DNA of 64,000 nucleotides from Russula earlei (GCA_025769875.1 JAGFNK010000218.1:17801-81800), one strand, 5' to 3'. Positions 22,392 to 34,089 are shown, counted from the stretch's first letter. The notes: generated by a model not told the origin, from the sequence alone. A program made the numbers and translations.

Positions 22392-24283
22392 TGTTGTGAA
22401 CTGCTCCTTACCCCCCTCAGTGCCTTACCACCATGACATCATATGATGACTACATTTACCCTCAATGGAATGACCAAGTTGTCATCCTCACTCCAAGACC
22501 TCATCCACAGGCTCTCCAATACCCAGTTACCAACTCCCTCTCAGAAGGACATACACCACAAAGTTGACATGATCAAGAGTGCATCAGGCAACAGCATCAG
22601 ATGGTTTTAGGCTGCTTCATCCCACCAGGGCCATCATACCCATCAGTGCACAGCAGCACTACTATCTGAGTCCCAGTCACAGGGAACCCATGAGTCACAA
22701 GCATCCCAGTCACAGGACATGCTCAGGTCACAGGACCAAACATGTCCAGGGTCACAAGACTTCATCATTTGGTCAACAGAAGTGTCTGTTTACTGGTAAA
22801 TGGACTTAAGTTCAAACTCCACCCTACACATGAGTAGGAGATTGTTTGCTGAATGCACCTGTAGGAGGACAGTAGATCTGCCCTCAAGTATTAGTCAGAT
22901 GGTCTGTGTGCCATCACCTGTTATGTATATAAACCCACCAATTGTTGATGACAGTCCTTAGACTGTCCATTTGTGATTCTCCCCCTGTACTCCATTGCAA
23001 CTGCAGCTGTACCATTGTTCCCTCTGTTCTCCTTCAAGACAGCAGAGTTTAAAAACTTCCCTTGCTTCCCTGTGTACTCCTTCGTGACTGCATATTACAG
23101 TTCCTCTTCCCATCCCCTTGTACTCCAGTGTGACTGCAAGGTTAAGTAAACCCTAGCTTCACCCTCACTCCTCCAGGTCCCTGTCAGAACTCACTGCTGA
23201 ACAATCCAGTTCAAGAGTGAGACAAGAGCTTGGAGATGAGTCAACTGGATTCAAGGACAAAGTTGGCAAAGAGCATGGTCCAAATGAGTAATAAGTACCA
23301 GAGGGGGACTGGTACTGGCTGTGAGAGGTGATTGTGGAAAGAGAGGGCCAGCATGTACTAGATAGGGTGGTCACAAAGGAGTACCCTTGGTAATGGAGTG
23401 CCACAAATCAAATGGACAGTCTGAAGACTGTCTGCTACTTTATTGAGCGCTTATATACTACAAGGGAACTGCTAAATAGAGAACAAGTTATAACCTTGTT
23501 ATCAAGCACAATTGATGGATGAGTAAGAAGTCAGAGCATGCTTAGTGAGCATGCTCAGTCATGCATAGTAAGCTGCTGATTAAGAAGCCCCATAATGATG
23601 AGTAAGGGCCTTTAGTGTCCACATGTTCACTGCTTAGTGCATGTGCAAAGCACCTGATTTATTTACTGTTAGTTAGTTTAGGGCTGGTCATTTGGGGACT
23701 TGGGGTATTTGTCAGTGGAATAGTATTGCCTATAAGGTCCCTTATGCAGTTCTATTAGGGTCCTTAGAGTCAACCCTAATATCCATATTAAGGTCCTTAG
23801 TATTGCCTTATAGTTTGTCATTAGACTTAGTCTAATAACATGTTTTAGGGTCTATAGTATCTTCATTAGTGTCCAATGTAGGGCACTTGAAGTTGTCCTA
23901 AAGGGTCTTTAGGGAGCCTTTAATATTATCTTTATTGCTAGAAGGGTTGCCACTAAGTAGGGCTTGCTGTATGTTGATTGTGCCTAGAATCAATCATGTG
24001 ACAATGTGCGCATGATATTGTGGACACCTCTACTCACCCCTTTTGGTCATATGAACAGGGTGGCATCATAGAGGCTGGGTTTCCTCTAATAAGGAAGGGT
24101 CCTTCAAGGGCCCTCTGTGGGAAATGGTTCATGACAGTCCCTGTCCCTGTTCCCATTTGGCTCATCCTTTGGACCAAGCTTTTGCTTGTCAGGTTCATCA
24201 TCCTCAATGTCTGGCACATCTACCTTGCTTACACCAACTGGCCCTGCAGGCTGTAGTATTGGCCCAGCAGTGAGTACTCAACA
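22392..24283 (+). mobile_element. Solo LTR, family L8, nested in L5
   Basis: Starts TGTTGTGAAC and ends GTACTCAACA, with duplication CCAAC at 22387-22391 and 24284-24288. Promoter TATATAAACC is near 22925. It shares the GACTGTCCATTTGTGAT block after the promoter with L1 and L2, so the three families are related. L1 is inserted at 23182-24136; net length is about 930 bp. Confidence 0.92.
23182..24136 (-). mobile_element. Solo LTR, family L1, nested in L8
   Basis: Plus-strand ends TGTCAGAACTC and GTTCATGACA, duplication GTCCC at 23177-23181 and 24137-24141. It is CpG-depleted relative to the 9147 and 56680 copies. Confidence 0.94.
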
Positions 24284-24403
24284 CCAACATATTCATATTT
24301 GCCTGCAACTCAAAACCTTCCAAATGCATCTCTCAAATGTTGAGATAAGGAGTAGCTGAAGTGTTGACGCATCGGCCCAAACTGTCCAGGTGGCCCACAG
24401 GCC

Positions 24404-24883
24404 TGTTGAGATCTGCACTGCCCAGAGTCTCAGGTGTGTTGTGATATGATCACAACTCGGATGCGTTGATGCGTCGGATCACCCGGACCAGGCATCACCG
24501 GCTCAGCTCATATGCTGCAGCATGCGTTAGTTACACTGATAGAGTGATTTAGGACAATCGGTAGCTACTTACAACTGATCCTCGGACTTACTTAGTGATC
24601 CGTGATGGTAGTTAACTGTACTGCATCCAGTGGCAGTCTCAGGTACTTAAGAACGCCACAAAGTACATAGATCACTTCAGTTTTGTGTCAACCAAACTGA
24701 AGTGAGTATTTACACTATGATATCTTATCTCACAGTACTGACGACGCGTTGTAGCTATTGTCTGATAGGTACATTATTTATATCAGTTTTGTGTCAACCA
24801 AACTGAACTATTGTCTGATAGATCTGCCTGCGATCTTATCATCTGCTGCTATCTAATCACACATACTGCGTCTATCTTCAACA
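24404..24883 (+). mobile_element. Solo LTR, family L7 (480 bp), nested in L6
   Basis: Starts TGTTGAGATCTGC and ends ATCTTCAACA, with duplication AGGCC at 24399-24403 and 24884-24888. It shares terminal sequence and a special two-hairpin layout with L6 but little other identity. Confidence 0.93.
24674..24821 (+). repeat. Paired hairpins and direct repeats in L7
   Basis: Hairpin 1 (24674-24703) has stem ACTTCAGTTT/AAACTGAAGT and loop TGTGTCAACC. Hairpin 2 (24783-24806) has stem TCAGTTT/AAACTGA and the identical loop. Hairpin 2 lies between two exact 14-nt copies of CTATTGTCTGATAG (24755-24768 and 24808-24821). A TTAAG promoter-like box lies just upstream, so both hairpins would be in the LTR transcript. 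Confidence 0.75.
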
Positions 24884-25705
24884 AGGCCCACACCATATAA
24901 GCGTTTCAGCTCAGTTGCTGCAATGCGTATGATAGCAAAATTGATAGTGTGATCTAAGACAACTGGTAGCTAGCACATAGTGATCGTGAAAACAATTTGA
25001 TAGTTACTACAGACAAAATAATTAGGGATGCTCTCAGATACTTAAGGGTGTCATACATACAGTAGATACTTCAGTTTCATCTCACAGAACTGAAGTAAGT
25101 ACTTACTATCTCATGATCTTATCAGTAGCTGATTATGCATTGTAGTATCATTTTATTAGGTAAATATGACACAAGTAGTTTCGTCTCACAGAAACTGAAT
25201 ATCATTTTATTAGATCTATTACAATCTAATCTACCTTATCACTGCATGATTCAACATCAAACACCCATCACACTCACCTTTTCAAACTCTCTGTAGTTCT
25301 TCTCAACCTACCACATCTCTCCATCTCATCAACTCTTTGTCTACCTTCTACTCTACCTATCCCTTCTTTCCCTAAGAGTCTCTCTTCACTCTACTGAGAA
25401 GAGCTCTTCTCCTTCAAACCTCTATCTACTCACTTTCTCTTTGCATTGCTTAGGGTAACAGAGTTCCTAAGTGCATATAGCTTGTGGGAAACCCCCCTTG
25501 AATATCACAGACAACTTACCCTAGCTTCTCAATGGACCAAATGTACTAGGAAGGGTCTACTGGCCATAATCTGTTTAGCATAAAACATTATTGACTGCTG
25601 CAGGGAAGCTCTTTGAGAAACTTGAATTGTCTCTTTCTTTGAGCTTGTCTCTTTAACCAAACCCTTCTTCAGGCTTGAGAACTGACATGGCTAGTTACTA
25701 TGACA

Positions 25706-26226
25706 GAGGGTGGCAGACAAGACTGTGAGGGCTGGTACAGCAGCAGTGGCTGGCTGAGCTGGGCCTGAGGCAGTCAGTGCTGAATTGCATGCAGCAAAGG
25801 TGACAATGGGTGAGCATGAGGGTGAGGCAGCAGCTGTGATGATTGTGGGTGAAGCAGGGACAGCAACTGATGGTACTACTGAGGGTGTGAGGGCTGAAGC
25901 TAAGGCTGAGGCAGGCAGGACTGAGGACACAGGAGTGATGGCAATGGGTGTAGACATGGTGGTGGAGGTGAGTGAAGCAGAGACAGCAGCTGGAGGGGCT
26001 GGGGCTGGGGCTGGGGCCATTGGGGCAGGCAGAGCAATGACAATGACTGTGGGTGACAGAGAGATGGTGGTGGAAGCTGGTGACAAGGGACCATGGCTGT
26101 GATGGAGGATGAAGCTGGGAATGGTGAAAGGGAAACAGAGGATTGGGACTGAGTGAAGCAGTCAAGGGCCATGATGAAAGGCTTGAGATGTGAATGTGTT
26201 GTGTGAGCTGGGGCATGGTGGTGCAT
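25706..26226 (-). pseudogene. 5' part of the Pro/Ser/Ala-rich broken gene
   Basis: Open, low-complexity minus-strand frames (PAPAPAP, SSV, STT repeats) that continue into 21150-21957 when the L5 complex is removed. A possible start is the ATG near 26160-26230. No domain recognised. Confidence 0.35.
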
Positions 26227-27298
26227 GTGGTCAGTGGTGAGGGGTGGGCAATGCAGTCAAGGTCTTACACTAATTCTGTCTTGATGGATCTTTTTGGTGC
26301 TTTATGAACTTTAGATCACTTTTTGGGCTTTCCTAGCCTTACAGCTGACCTCCACACCATAACTTTTCAGGGTGGGGGGCCTAGCCAAATGGCTTCTCAT
26401 TTTTTGACTTTATTGACTGTATACTGTCTTTATGAAGCTCAAAAAGTTTTATGTGAATTTACTGATGAATTATGTACATTACATGATTGTATTGCCCCTT
26501 CCTAATTTTCCAATGTGGTACATTGATGGTGACAAGTATGCATGGACAAGCATATGGGGCCTTTAGTGTCATGAATCTGGATCACATAATAAACACCATG
26601 GCTTTGGCATACTGTAAATTGGAACCTGGGATTGATGAGGGGCCAGCTGTGCATAGGAGGAGCACAGCTTCAAAAAATCTTTTGGTGTGAGGTTTCACAG
26701 AATACTTCATGATGGAGATGGGACATTGAAACATCAAGAATTGAAGTCTTGAGAGTGATGCCTGCCCAGCACCCAGCAGCACTCAATAATTACTGCCTCG
26801 CTTGTTATGTTCTGTCTACATGGTATATCTGAGTCCTGGAATCAGAATCCAACACCACAGCTACCCCCGCATCGTGGTGACATGACAAGGATGTTGACAA
26901 TTGGCAACACTGTTATAATTGAGAAAGGGCAGATTTAGAGCTAGGATGTGCCTTGATATGATGCATGGGAAGGGATGACGGGGATGGATGACTAAAAATG
27001 GCGCCATGGGAAAGAAACTCGTGACCAGTCAGGTAGAAAGACATAGATCATAAGATGATTTGTATCCTACACACTTATATCCCAAAACTATGAACACTTC
27101 TTCAGTGGAAAAAACTTACTCACGGACTTCGTTTTAATACCATAACTAAGAATATGTGGGGCTGACATGCAACAGTAACAAGCGCTCAAGTCCTCACCAT
27201 TGAAACGTGAACAAAGCACACAGTGGTGCAGACCGAATCTTCATCGGAGAGATAGAGAACATGTAGGGAAGGGAGGGACACTCGCCAAATCATAAAAC
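26227..27298 (+). other. Decayed coding-like remnant and anonymous DNA
   Basis: From about 26281 to 26700 the plus strand reads like protein across several stops ('LHTITFQGGGPSQMASHFLT', 'LYEAQKVLCEFTDELCTLHD'). I do not recognise the family; it is probably another dead transposon gene. From 26880 to 27298 I see nothing. Confidence 0.3.
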
Positions 27299-27919
27299 TT
27301 ACTGCCCAAACCTCCTACGACCCCACCCATTCTGCCATAGATCCACCCTGTCCAACTCCATTGCCCTAAGTGCGACAATTGACAATGCAATCGATGCCGC
27401 ATCTTCGACAGTCAAGGCACCACAAAGGATCAACCTCACAAGTCTCGCCGGGTCATAGATTTGACTTTGCTGCCACTGAGGAACTGGACCGTAGTTGGCG
27501 TGTATGTTCCTCCAATGTCTTGCAAAGCCGTACGTGCGAGCACCCCTCCATGCACAATGCAGAGACGGGCAGTAAATTGAGTATGGGAGATGAATCAGGA
27601 GGTGTCGATCTCTCTCCTGCCTGCGTTGGAAGCGTCTATCACAGTTAGGACACGCCCATGACTGGGGAGGCGTATATACGGTTTGCGTGACTGAATTCTG
27701 GGATGATGTTGGCATAATTGGTTGCGAAGGAGCGTTAACCAAGGTTGTATATTCTTGCGCCAACGAAATCTACGTTGATGTTGACATAAGTTATGAGAGT
27801 AGATACCTTGGAAGGCGTACCTGTGTCCAATTATCAAGATTCAAATCAGCGTGCGACCATTGGCTTTCGCTGCTGACCACGTGAAGTGTAAATTCATGGA
27901 ATAGATTGCTATGATCCAT
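27299..27919 (-). CDS. Two-exon C2H2 zinc-finger protein, 189 aa
   Basis: Exon 1 runs 27919-27821 from ATG ('MDHSNLFHEF') and exon 2 runs 27769-27299. The 51-nt intron (27770-27820) has a GT donor and TAG acceptor in phase 0, giving 570 nt with stop TAA. The protein has two consecutive C2H2-type fingers: CPNC with HLLIH (C-x2-C...H-x3-H), then CPSLHC with HWRNIH (C-x4-C...H-x4-H). Such fingers usually bind DNA, so a nuclear regulator is plausible but inferred. The C-terminal third is helical and hydrophobic ('LILCGALTVEDAASIALSIV'). No stops or frameshifts, and base composition unlike the surrounding repeats, argue for a live host gene. Confidence 0.7.
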
Positions 27920-28099
27920 AGCATGAAGACAAAGGTATGAGCAGAGGGATGTGTGTGCTGCAGGATATTAGGACTCGGACTCTGACCTGCACGCCATTTG
28001 GATGATGCACGTGACATGTTACCACTCACGCAACATACTTCCACGACAATGAAAGCCTGCAAAAAAGAAACAATGCCAATGAGATGAGCTGACCTCCTT

Positions 28100-28618
28100 C
28101 TAATTGTTCGTGAGTTTGGACCTAATTGACGAGAGTTTAGAGTCACAGAGGATGGGATGGTACCACAAATGCCTCAAGACTCGGAGGAAGCGCAAGGCCC
28201 AGATAACTGGGTTATCCAGACGGCAAGCAGCGATACAGGGGCATAGACAGACCTGCAGGGATCCTGACTCCGACAACCACATCGTACGTTCAGAACCTGT
28301 TGGAGCTGGGGTGTAAAGGGAGGAATAGCTGTCTAGAAACCATCTTACCTGAGGGCCCGCACACGTCCCTGCGAATGGTGGTCAAAATGCCACAAGACGT
28401 CAACTGACGAGCGAGAATACAGGGGGCGCCCATCGTCCATTGTGAGTGTATGTGCAAAGTTCCCATGCATAAGCCTGAAATTTTGTCAATAGGAATAGGA
28501 TGGCGAAATTGGGGTTGAGGCACTTACCCAACGCTGATTCGGCAACGAGGCCATCCTCAGTTTCGTATGAGGCTAGGAGATGAAGCTGTAAGGGAAGGAG
28601 AAAGGTTGTGTATGTCAT
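28100..28618 (-). CDS. Small three-exon gene, product unknown
   Basis: Exons 28618-28528, 28474-28349 and 28305-28100 are joined by introns of 53 and 43 nt with good GTAAG donors and CAG acceptors, all phases matching. The protein is about 140 aa from ATG 28618 ('MTYTTFLLPLQLHLLASYE') to TAG 28100-28102 ('SKLTNN'). It is rich in Leu, Cys and His, with a possible membrane segment in the last exon. I recognise no family. The exon pattern convinces more than the protein; it may extend further 3' into the interval before 27919. Confidence 0.4.
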
Positions 28619-28893
28619 CACATCGAGGGAAGGGTGAGAGGCGAAGGGATGATGGTAAAAGGTAAGGTTGTTGAAGGAGGGTCGGAAGAGTCCGCGGGGC
28701 TCCGGGGACTTGTTGCACGGCACGACACGTTCAAGTTCTCAACTTGGATGGGTCCGATCTGTTGAAATATGAACCCCTACTCGCCTATTCGCCTGCCTGC
28801 TTTGTGACGGCAATTGACCGTACATCAGAAAAACTACCCAAATAGTATTGAAAATGCCTAGGCTAGAGATAACTAGAAACGAGGTATAGTAAC

Positions 28894-29173
28894 GTCTAGC
28901 GACTTGTACTTTTTTTTTTCCGGAATTTATACGGAGGCGGTCACATGATAACTACTTACGGACACAGGACCTAGGAAGGCACGTTAGGGTGATAGTTGTG
29001 GTCTTGTTGGGTAGGTGGGATGCTAGGCCCCTGCGACTGTGTCGCTATCCTCTTTCCCAGTTCCCATACCTGCGCGCAGGCCCCTGTGTCCGAACCTAAG
29101 CGTTGCTCAGACTCCTAGGTGTCGGTTGAAGGGGTTGAGAAGGGAGAGGCGGCCTCCTGCTGTCTAGCGACTT
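28894..29173 (-). mobile_element. SINE-like retroposon, 256 bp, with 12-bp target duplication
   Basis: GTCTAGCGACTT occurs at 28894-28905 and again at 29162-29173. Between them, next to the left copy, is a run of ten T (28910-28919), that is a poly(A) tail on the minus strand. The insert is GC-rich. On the minus strand it has a GGTTCGGACAC stretch (about 29080-29090) resembling a pol III B box. This pattern fits target-primed retroposition. Confidence 0.55.
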
Positions 29174-29902
29174 CTAGTGAGTCGTAGTAAAGTTCTTGGG
29201 ATTTTTTATATTAGAGATAGTTCCCAACCAAACGACCCTTCCACGCGGTGACAGCATGACGCCGGTCGTGGAGGGAGAGAAGAGGAGGCACCAGGGGCAC
29301 GTTGAATTGTCAACCCTTTCCATCCGCGAGCATGGTGTCCACGTGCCAGCAGAGTCAGCGCCTCCCGCATCACTTATGCTCACCCACCCTCCGTCCGTAT
29401 CGCAGCTGCCGTCCTTGACCGCGACATAGGACGCTGCAGCGAGTGCGCCTTTGACGGTCTTGTTCCACTTTCTCCCTGACTACCAGTTGAGGGCCAACAT
29501 GTCGTCAGCACAGAAATTAGCACCGCAAATAGGGGCATGCACCGTGTGCGGCAGTGCGGGTGAGTGGCGCGCGCGCCTTGGGGATCGGAGCGCTGCATTG
29601 TAAATGGGCGTTGGGATTAGTGTCTACCGTGATACCTCGCTGATTCATGGCCCTGTGTCTACGTCTGCGTCTAGGGAAGGTCGACTCGGAGGACGCCGGA
29701 CGAGCGCCGTACGCGATGGTGGTGTAGATGGCGCCGAGGCATAGACAAGGGCCAGCGCTTCGGGAAGATGTCGGTGTCACGGCCGGGGTCCATGAGGGTG
29801 CCCTCTGCGGTCCGGCGTCTCCACGTGGAGAGCAACGGCGGCTCGCGCGGACCCGGATGACTAAACCGCCCACTATGACCCATGTGACCTTTGCCCAACA
29901 TT
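29174..29902. other. Anonymous GC-rich host-like DNA
   Basis: No convincing gene. Several short open frames exist on both strands without a family, plausible introns or consistent start sites. Confidence 0.3.
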
Positions 29903-29915
29903 TAGCAATGTTATA

Positions 29916-31480
29916 GTCTCGGTTCCAGACGTTTCTATCTCGGACGGGAGAATCCGAGGGAGGTTGAATCGGAGTGCGAAAAATAGATGAAACTGTTCGA
30001 GATAGAATGTCATTTCGTAGTATGGGTGGGTGTGGGTAACTGATCATGTGACCTTGTTGCCTACTATCCACATACTTGTATATCGATGCGTACCTGTGCA
30101 TACAGCCTGCCGCTTGCAATGTCCACTGTCCCTTCTGACGGTGACACTTCAGATTCTGACCACAAAGCACATGAGGATGCTGCACCTGAACGAGCCCCGA
30201 AATCTGACCCACACATCCGACAAACTGACCGATGTCGACAATTTCTGGAGGATACTGGCGACATTTCTGACCGCATGCTACAGGTTCTAATTCCTGGACG
30301 GCTCTAGCAACATTTCTAATTGTGTGCTACAGGTTCTTGATCTGATGGATAAGCTACACCTCAATCTTCCTTTGTTTCTTTGGGCAATCAGTAGCTTTGA
30401 TCCAAGGGTGGGTAGGGACAGGAAGGAACCGAGAGCAAGGTCGTGCTCCGGGACACAATGCTTAGATGTGTCGGACCCGAGCGCAAGAGGGGATGTGTGG
30501 ACGACGTGATTCAATTTCCTGAGCTAAATCTGTTACATTTGAGATGGTAATTACTTGTTCTTATATACAAAGGTGTCCTGTTCCTCCAACTTTGAGTCCG
30601 CGAGCGCGGGGCAGTGCGGCGATGATGTAGGGGCGAGACGCTGTGGGTAGCGAGCCCTCCGGTAAGGCGATGATGACAACGTGTGTGCGTCATTCGGGTC
30701 TTGTGCGTAGACGCATGGCGGAGGCAAGGGCAATGCTTGAGAGTCAGTCCCAGAGGGGCGAGAACATAAACACAAGGAAGGGGGGAAAGCATGAGATGGA
30801 TAAAGGAGACTAGTGGCGCAGGGGATAGATGTAGGCAAGAGAGCACGAGGCATTGGGTGGCGAGGCGAGTGACGTCAATGGCGATCAACTTGAGCCGTTG
30901 TCGCAGTTCCCGGGCGCGGAGTGGGGAACGAAGTGATGACGTCGAGAGGGGAATGCAAGAAGGAGAGAGAAAGATGAAAGAGAGGGAAGGAGGACATGTG
31001 GGCGATGGACGCGCGGGAGGGGGCGAGTGCAAGTCATGTGAGTTTCCCGGCCAGTGGGCTCACACACCTTACAGCATGTAACGATTTCACCACGCGAACA
31101 CATTTCTAACTGCTGGGAGGATGATATGGAATAAAAGAGAGAGGGGGATATCCTTGAACTGGATATGCTGCACCATATTGCACAGGATGAGGGTAATATT
31201 GAATAGAATAGTGGATTGTCAGCTGAGGCACAGTTTGACGACTGGGACTCAGAGCTGGATATATGGGATGGTCCAAGTCCAACATGATCCTATGAGTACA
31301 AATGTACGTGTCGATATACCACATAGATAGGATGCAACAAGGTCACATGATCAGTTACCCACACCCACCCATACGAAAGTCACCAGACGTTCTATCTCGA
31401 ACAGTTTCATCTATTTTTCGCACTCTGATTCAACCTCCCTCGGATTCTCCCGTCGGAGATAGAATGTCTGGAACCGAGAC
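29916..31480. mobile_element. Non-autonomous DNA element with ~190-bp TIRs and 13-bp TSD
   Basis: 29916-30105 and 31290-31480 are inverted copies of each other at roughly 85-90% identity, starting GTCTCGGTTCCAGAC at both ends. The 13-mer TAGCAATGTTATA lies immediately outside both ends (29903-29915 and 31481-31493). Each TIR contains an internal imperfect inverted repeat (TTCTATCTC/GAGATAGAA). There is no transposase. Long TIRs suggest a Mutator-like element, but those normally make 8-11-bp duplications. The interior carries a ~500-bp segment shared with the hAT derivative at 42002-43236. Confidence 0.85.
30568..31050. repeat. Captured segment, copy 1 (shared with 42490-43065)
   Basis: A GC-rich stretch that aligns along its whole length, in the same orientation, with 42490-43065. 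Shared landmarks include CGGCGATGATGT, GAGTGACGTC and CAAGTCATGTG. On the minus strand both copies encode a similar Pro/Ser/Arg-rich peptide ('PYRRARYPQRL' here, 'PYPRARCPQRL' there). Source gene not recognised. Confidence 0.7.
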
Positions 31481-31493
31481 TAGCAATGTTATA

Positions 31494-31889
31494 GATAACA
31501 GTCTTTTTGCACCATGGTTTAGCACATTTTCTTGTTGTAGAGATGTTTTCCATGATGTGTAGGATGAAATTTTGTGTACCAAATAGGTCCTCACTATCAG
31601 CTAGTGTTTGAAAGTCCTGTCCTGTCTGGTTTCTTGCCCACTTGGGGTGCAACTGTGAACCATCATATATTTCATTACATGCAATCACAGACTGGACTGG
31701 TATAGACTGGTCTGCTGTGGTTGCTCAACAGGTGCTGGACCAGTTCAGACCAGTCCAGTGGTGGATTATGCTCCACCAAAGGCAAAGACACATGGAGCAC
31801 CTTCATAGTGCAATGCGCTATGCCTCCAGGTTCAGAAGGACCCAGGACAAAATTTTTGGAGACCCCCCCTACTCTGTCTCTAACATCTG
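31494..31889. other. Anonymous repeat-derived DNA
   Basis: No recognisable gene. It holds an inverted pair around 31694-31755 (GACTGGTCTG and CAGACCAGTC). The right part grades into the decayed 5' end of an L2 LTR. Confidence 0.3.
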
Positions 31890-32645
31890 TCCCTAACTAT
31901 TTCATGGACCACTCTTCCTACAGTACAAGATATCATCATCACAAAGGCATTGTGGCACAACTAGACACCCCATTCCAAGTTGGGTAATCACCATGTGGCA
32001 GCCACATGCCCACAGCAGCCCACTCAGCCACCAAGAACCCAAAGCAGTGGAATGAACTCCTAGAACTCATTACACAACTCATATGACATCATCTAGCTCC
32101 AATGACATCATGGCTGACTGAGCAACTCCACACTGACATCATCTGCTCACCAAGCACTCCACAGTGACATCATTATGGTGTCATTGCTCCACAATGATCA
32201 GTAATATGCTCAGTCAGCCCTAAGTCTGACACAAGTGAGTTTATGCCTCCACAACCCTTTTGGATGACACTAAAAGAGTCTAGAATAGTCCCTGAAGTTT
32301 GTAATTGACCCTGTACACAGTATATAAGCCCCAATGTAGCATGGCAGTTGTCAGACTGTCCATTTGTGATACTCTCTTTCCAAAGTACTCCTCCACGACC
32401 ACTTTGTTTAAAGTCCTTACCTGTCCTCAAGGTACTCTTCAATGACCACCTTGTCTAAAGCCCCTCAATACACTGGCCTCTAACCTTTGCCTCTGTCTCC
32501 TGCAACACATACCAGTCCCCATCTGGTATCTCCTCATTGTTTGGCTTGTCCTATTGTTCAATGCGATCATTGCTGCCTATTGTCTGTTCCTCCCCTTGCC
32601 CACCTGCTCCTGAGTCCTTAGTGATCAGCAGTATGTGTCTTGACA
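31890..32645 (+). mobile_element. LTR, family L2, decayed 5' end
   Basis: Similar to L2 from about 31890 to the GTGTCTTGACA end at 32641-32645, including the TATATAAGCCCC promoter near 32318 and the TGACATCA motifs. The first ~80 bp are too diverged to place the start. It abuts a hAT-1-type terminus, so it probably inserted into that element. Confidence 0.75.
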
Positions 32646-32784
32646 ATGCATGATTACCCCAACCCAAATGATCCAAGCTTGGGCTTGACAACCCAGCTCT
32701 GGCTTTTCAAATCATAGGCCAGGCCAAAGCCATCATGAAGCCATCACTTTGGCCTGAGGCTGGGCTGGGCAAAACACTAATGAC
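32646..32784. mobile_element. hAT-1-type terminus, CpG-decayed remnant
   Basis: Matches the right end of hAT-1 (GGCTTTTCAAATCATAGGCC and the following subterminal repeats), with CCCGGC changed to CCCAGC or CCTGGC, and ends GGGCAAAACACTA at 32784. Only one end is left. Confidence 0.75.
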
Positions 32785-32859
32785 AGCAGCAACAGGATCA
32801 ATGGCAACAATGACAGCAGCAGCAGCAATAACACTCTTTCCACTTGGACCAGTTGGCCT

Positions 32860-33505
32860 TGTTACGGCGTCGCGGCCATAAGAGCGTTAGCTCAAGGTTC
32901 AGTAGGGCCAAGTCCCTGCGACTTGGTTCAAGGGTTCAATGGGTGCCGGCTCAAAGAGACCGGATCAAAGGTTTAGCGTCTCAAGGCTGAGTCAGACAAT
33001 GACTCAGTCCGCAGACAGAGTCGATCTTCTGGTTTCACAGAAGAGGAGGACGATGAGAGAGAGACAGAGGAGGAAGAGGAACACAAGGGTTCCTTGAGGT
33101 GTGCTCAGGTCAAGCAAGATGTAAGCCAGCACAAGCAAGTTGTGATTGAGAGAGTATACAGGCAAGGGATGCGACAGGAAATGGGACAAAGCTAAGCTTG
33201 GGGCATTCCCCAGCTTCTACAGGCGCTTAAATACTGTATGTAGCGAGGCTGTACAGTACCATAAGCAGAACAATAAGTAAAGGTAGACCAACAGCAAAAG
33301 TAGCTCAACAATAGATGAAACACAATAAGTGAAACACAATAAGTGAAACACAATAAGTGAAACACAATAAGTGAAACACAATAAGTGAAACACAATAAGG
33401 GATCACTATCAAGGGATGAAACGGTAACCACAGGAACAGAGATAACAAGAGAAATAATAATGGGGAGGGATTATGGACAAACCAATAAGGGGGTAAAATA
33501 TAACA
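32860..33505 (-). mobile_element. Solo LTR, family L3
   Basis: Plus-strand ends TGTTACGGC and TATAACA, with duplication GGCCT at 32855-32859 and 33506-33510. It contains the uninterrupted sequence into which L1 inserted at 56680 (here about 32985-33000). A 14-bp minisatellite (GTGAAACACAATAA, about six units) at 33314-33399 lengthens this copy. Confidence 0.93.
33314..33399. repeat. 14-bp minisatellite in L3
   Basis: About six units of GTGAAACACAATAA, the first with a variant start. The copy at 7397 has about three diverged units, so the array expanded here. Confidence 0.85.
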
Positions 33506-34089
33506 GGCCTTGTGATGCATCAGATCTATATCAAAGCAAGGTCCATTCAATTTTTCCTGCTCCTGTTAATTTTTGCCCTTACAACAACATTCTAGTGGTA
33601 GAAAAGGCCAAACAAAGGAAGCACAGATTGAGTTCTCAGTAAGGCTCCAACCATTCCATCTACATAACCATCTTATACAGTTAAACAGTTTTCATATCAT
33701 ATGACAATCTACAAATGTAATAGCCTAAGGTTAATAGCTTAAATCTAATACTGAGTGTACTCTTTTTTTTGATTTATGGCTTGAGCATCTCAGTGACCCA
33801 TGTCTAACCAGCACAGCCAAGACAACCCTGACCCAAAAAACATCATACCCAATGACAAAAAGCAAAAGCAGAATGCAACTGATTGTGCTCAGGGTCTTGA
33901 CTCTTATATTAAAATTGTTGAAGCTATGATGAAACCCCTCCAAGGTCAAGGTTAGTGTTGAATTCAGGGATTCAGCATAGATTCTTACTGTCTTGAATGC
34001 AGAACCATGTCCTAGTCTAAAAGTCAACATACCAAAAGATGCTTCCAAGCCTGATGGTGAGGCTGTCAAGAATGGTGCCTTGCTATCTG

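Larger units (their letters stand above)
24338..25256 (+). mobile_element. Solo LTR, family L6, nested in L5
   Basis: Starts TGTTGAGATAAGG and ends GATTCAACA, with duplication TCAAA at 24333-24337 and 25257-25261. L7 is inserted at 24404-24883. Net length is about 434 bp, matching the copy at 55945-56380. Confidence 0.93.
21958..25705 (+). mobile_element. Solo LTR, family L5, holding four other LTRs
   Basis: Starts TGTTACAAC and ends TACTATGACA. The flanks are GGGGG (21953-21957) and GAGGG (25706-25710), a 5-bp duplication with one change. It is interrupted by L8 (22392-24283, itself holding L1) and by L6 (24338-25256, itself holding L7). Net length is about 927 bp. It lacks the CpG-rich block found in the copy at 1517-2906. 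Confidence 0.9.

Noticed and set aside
33314..33399. Regular short repeats considered as a CRISPR array
   Set aside because: The units are contiguous 14-bp minisatellite copies without unique spacers, in a eukaryotic LTR.
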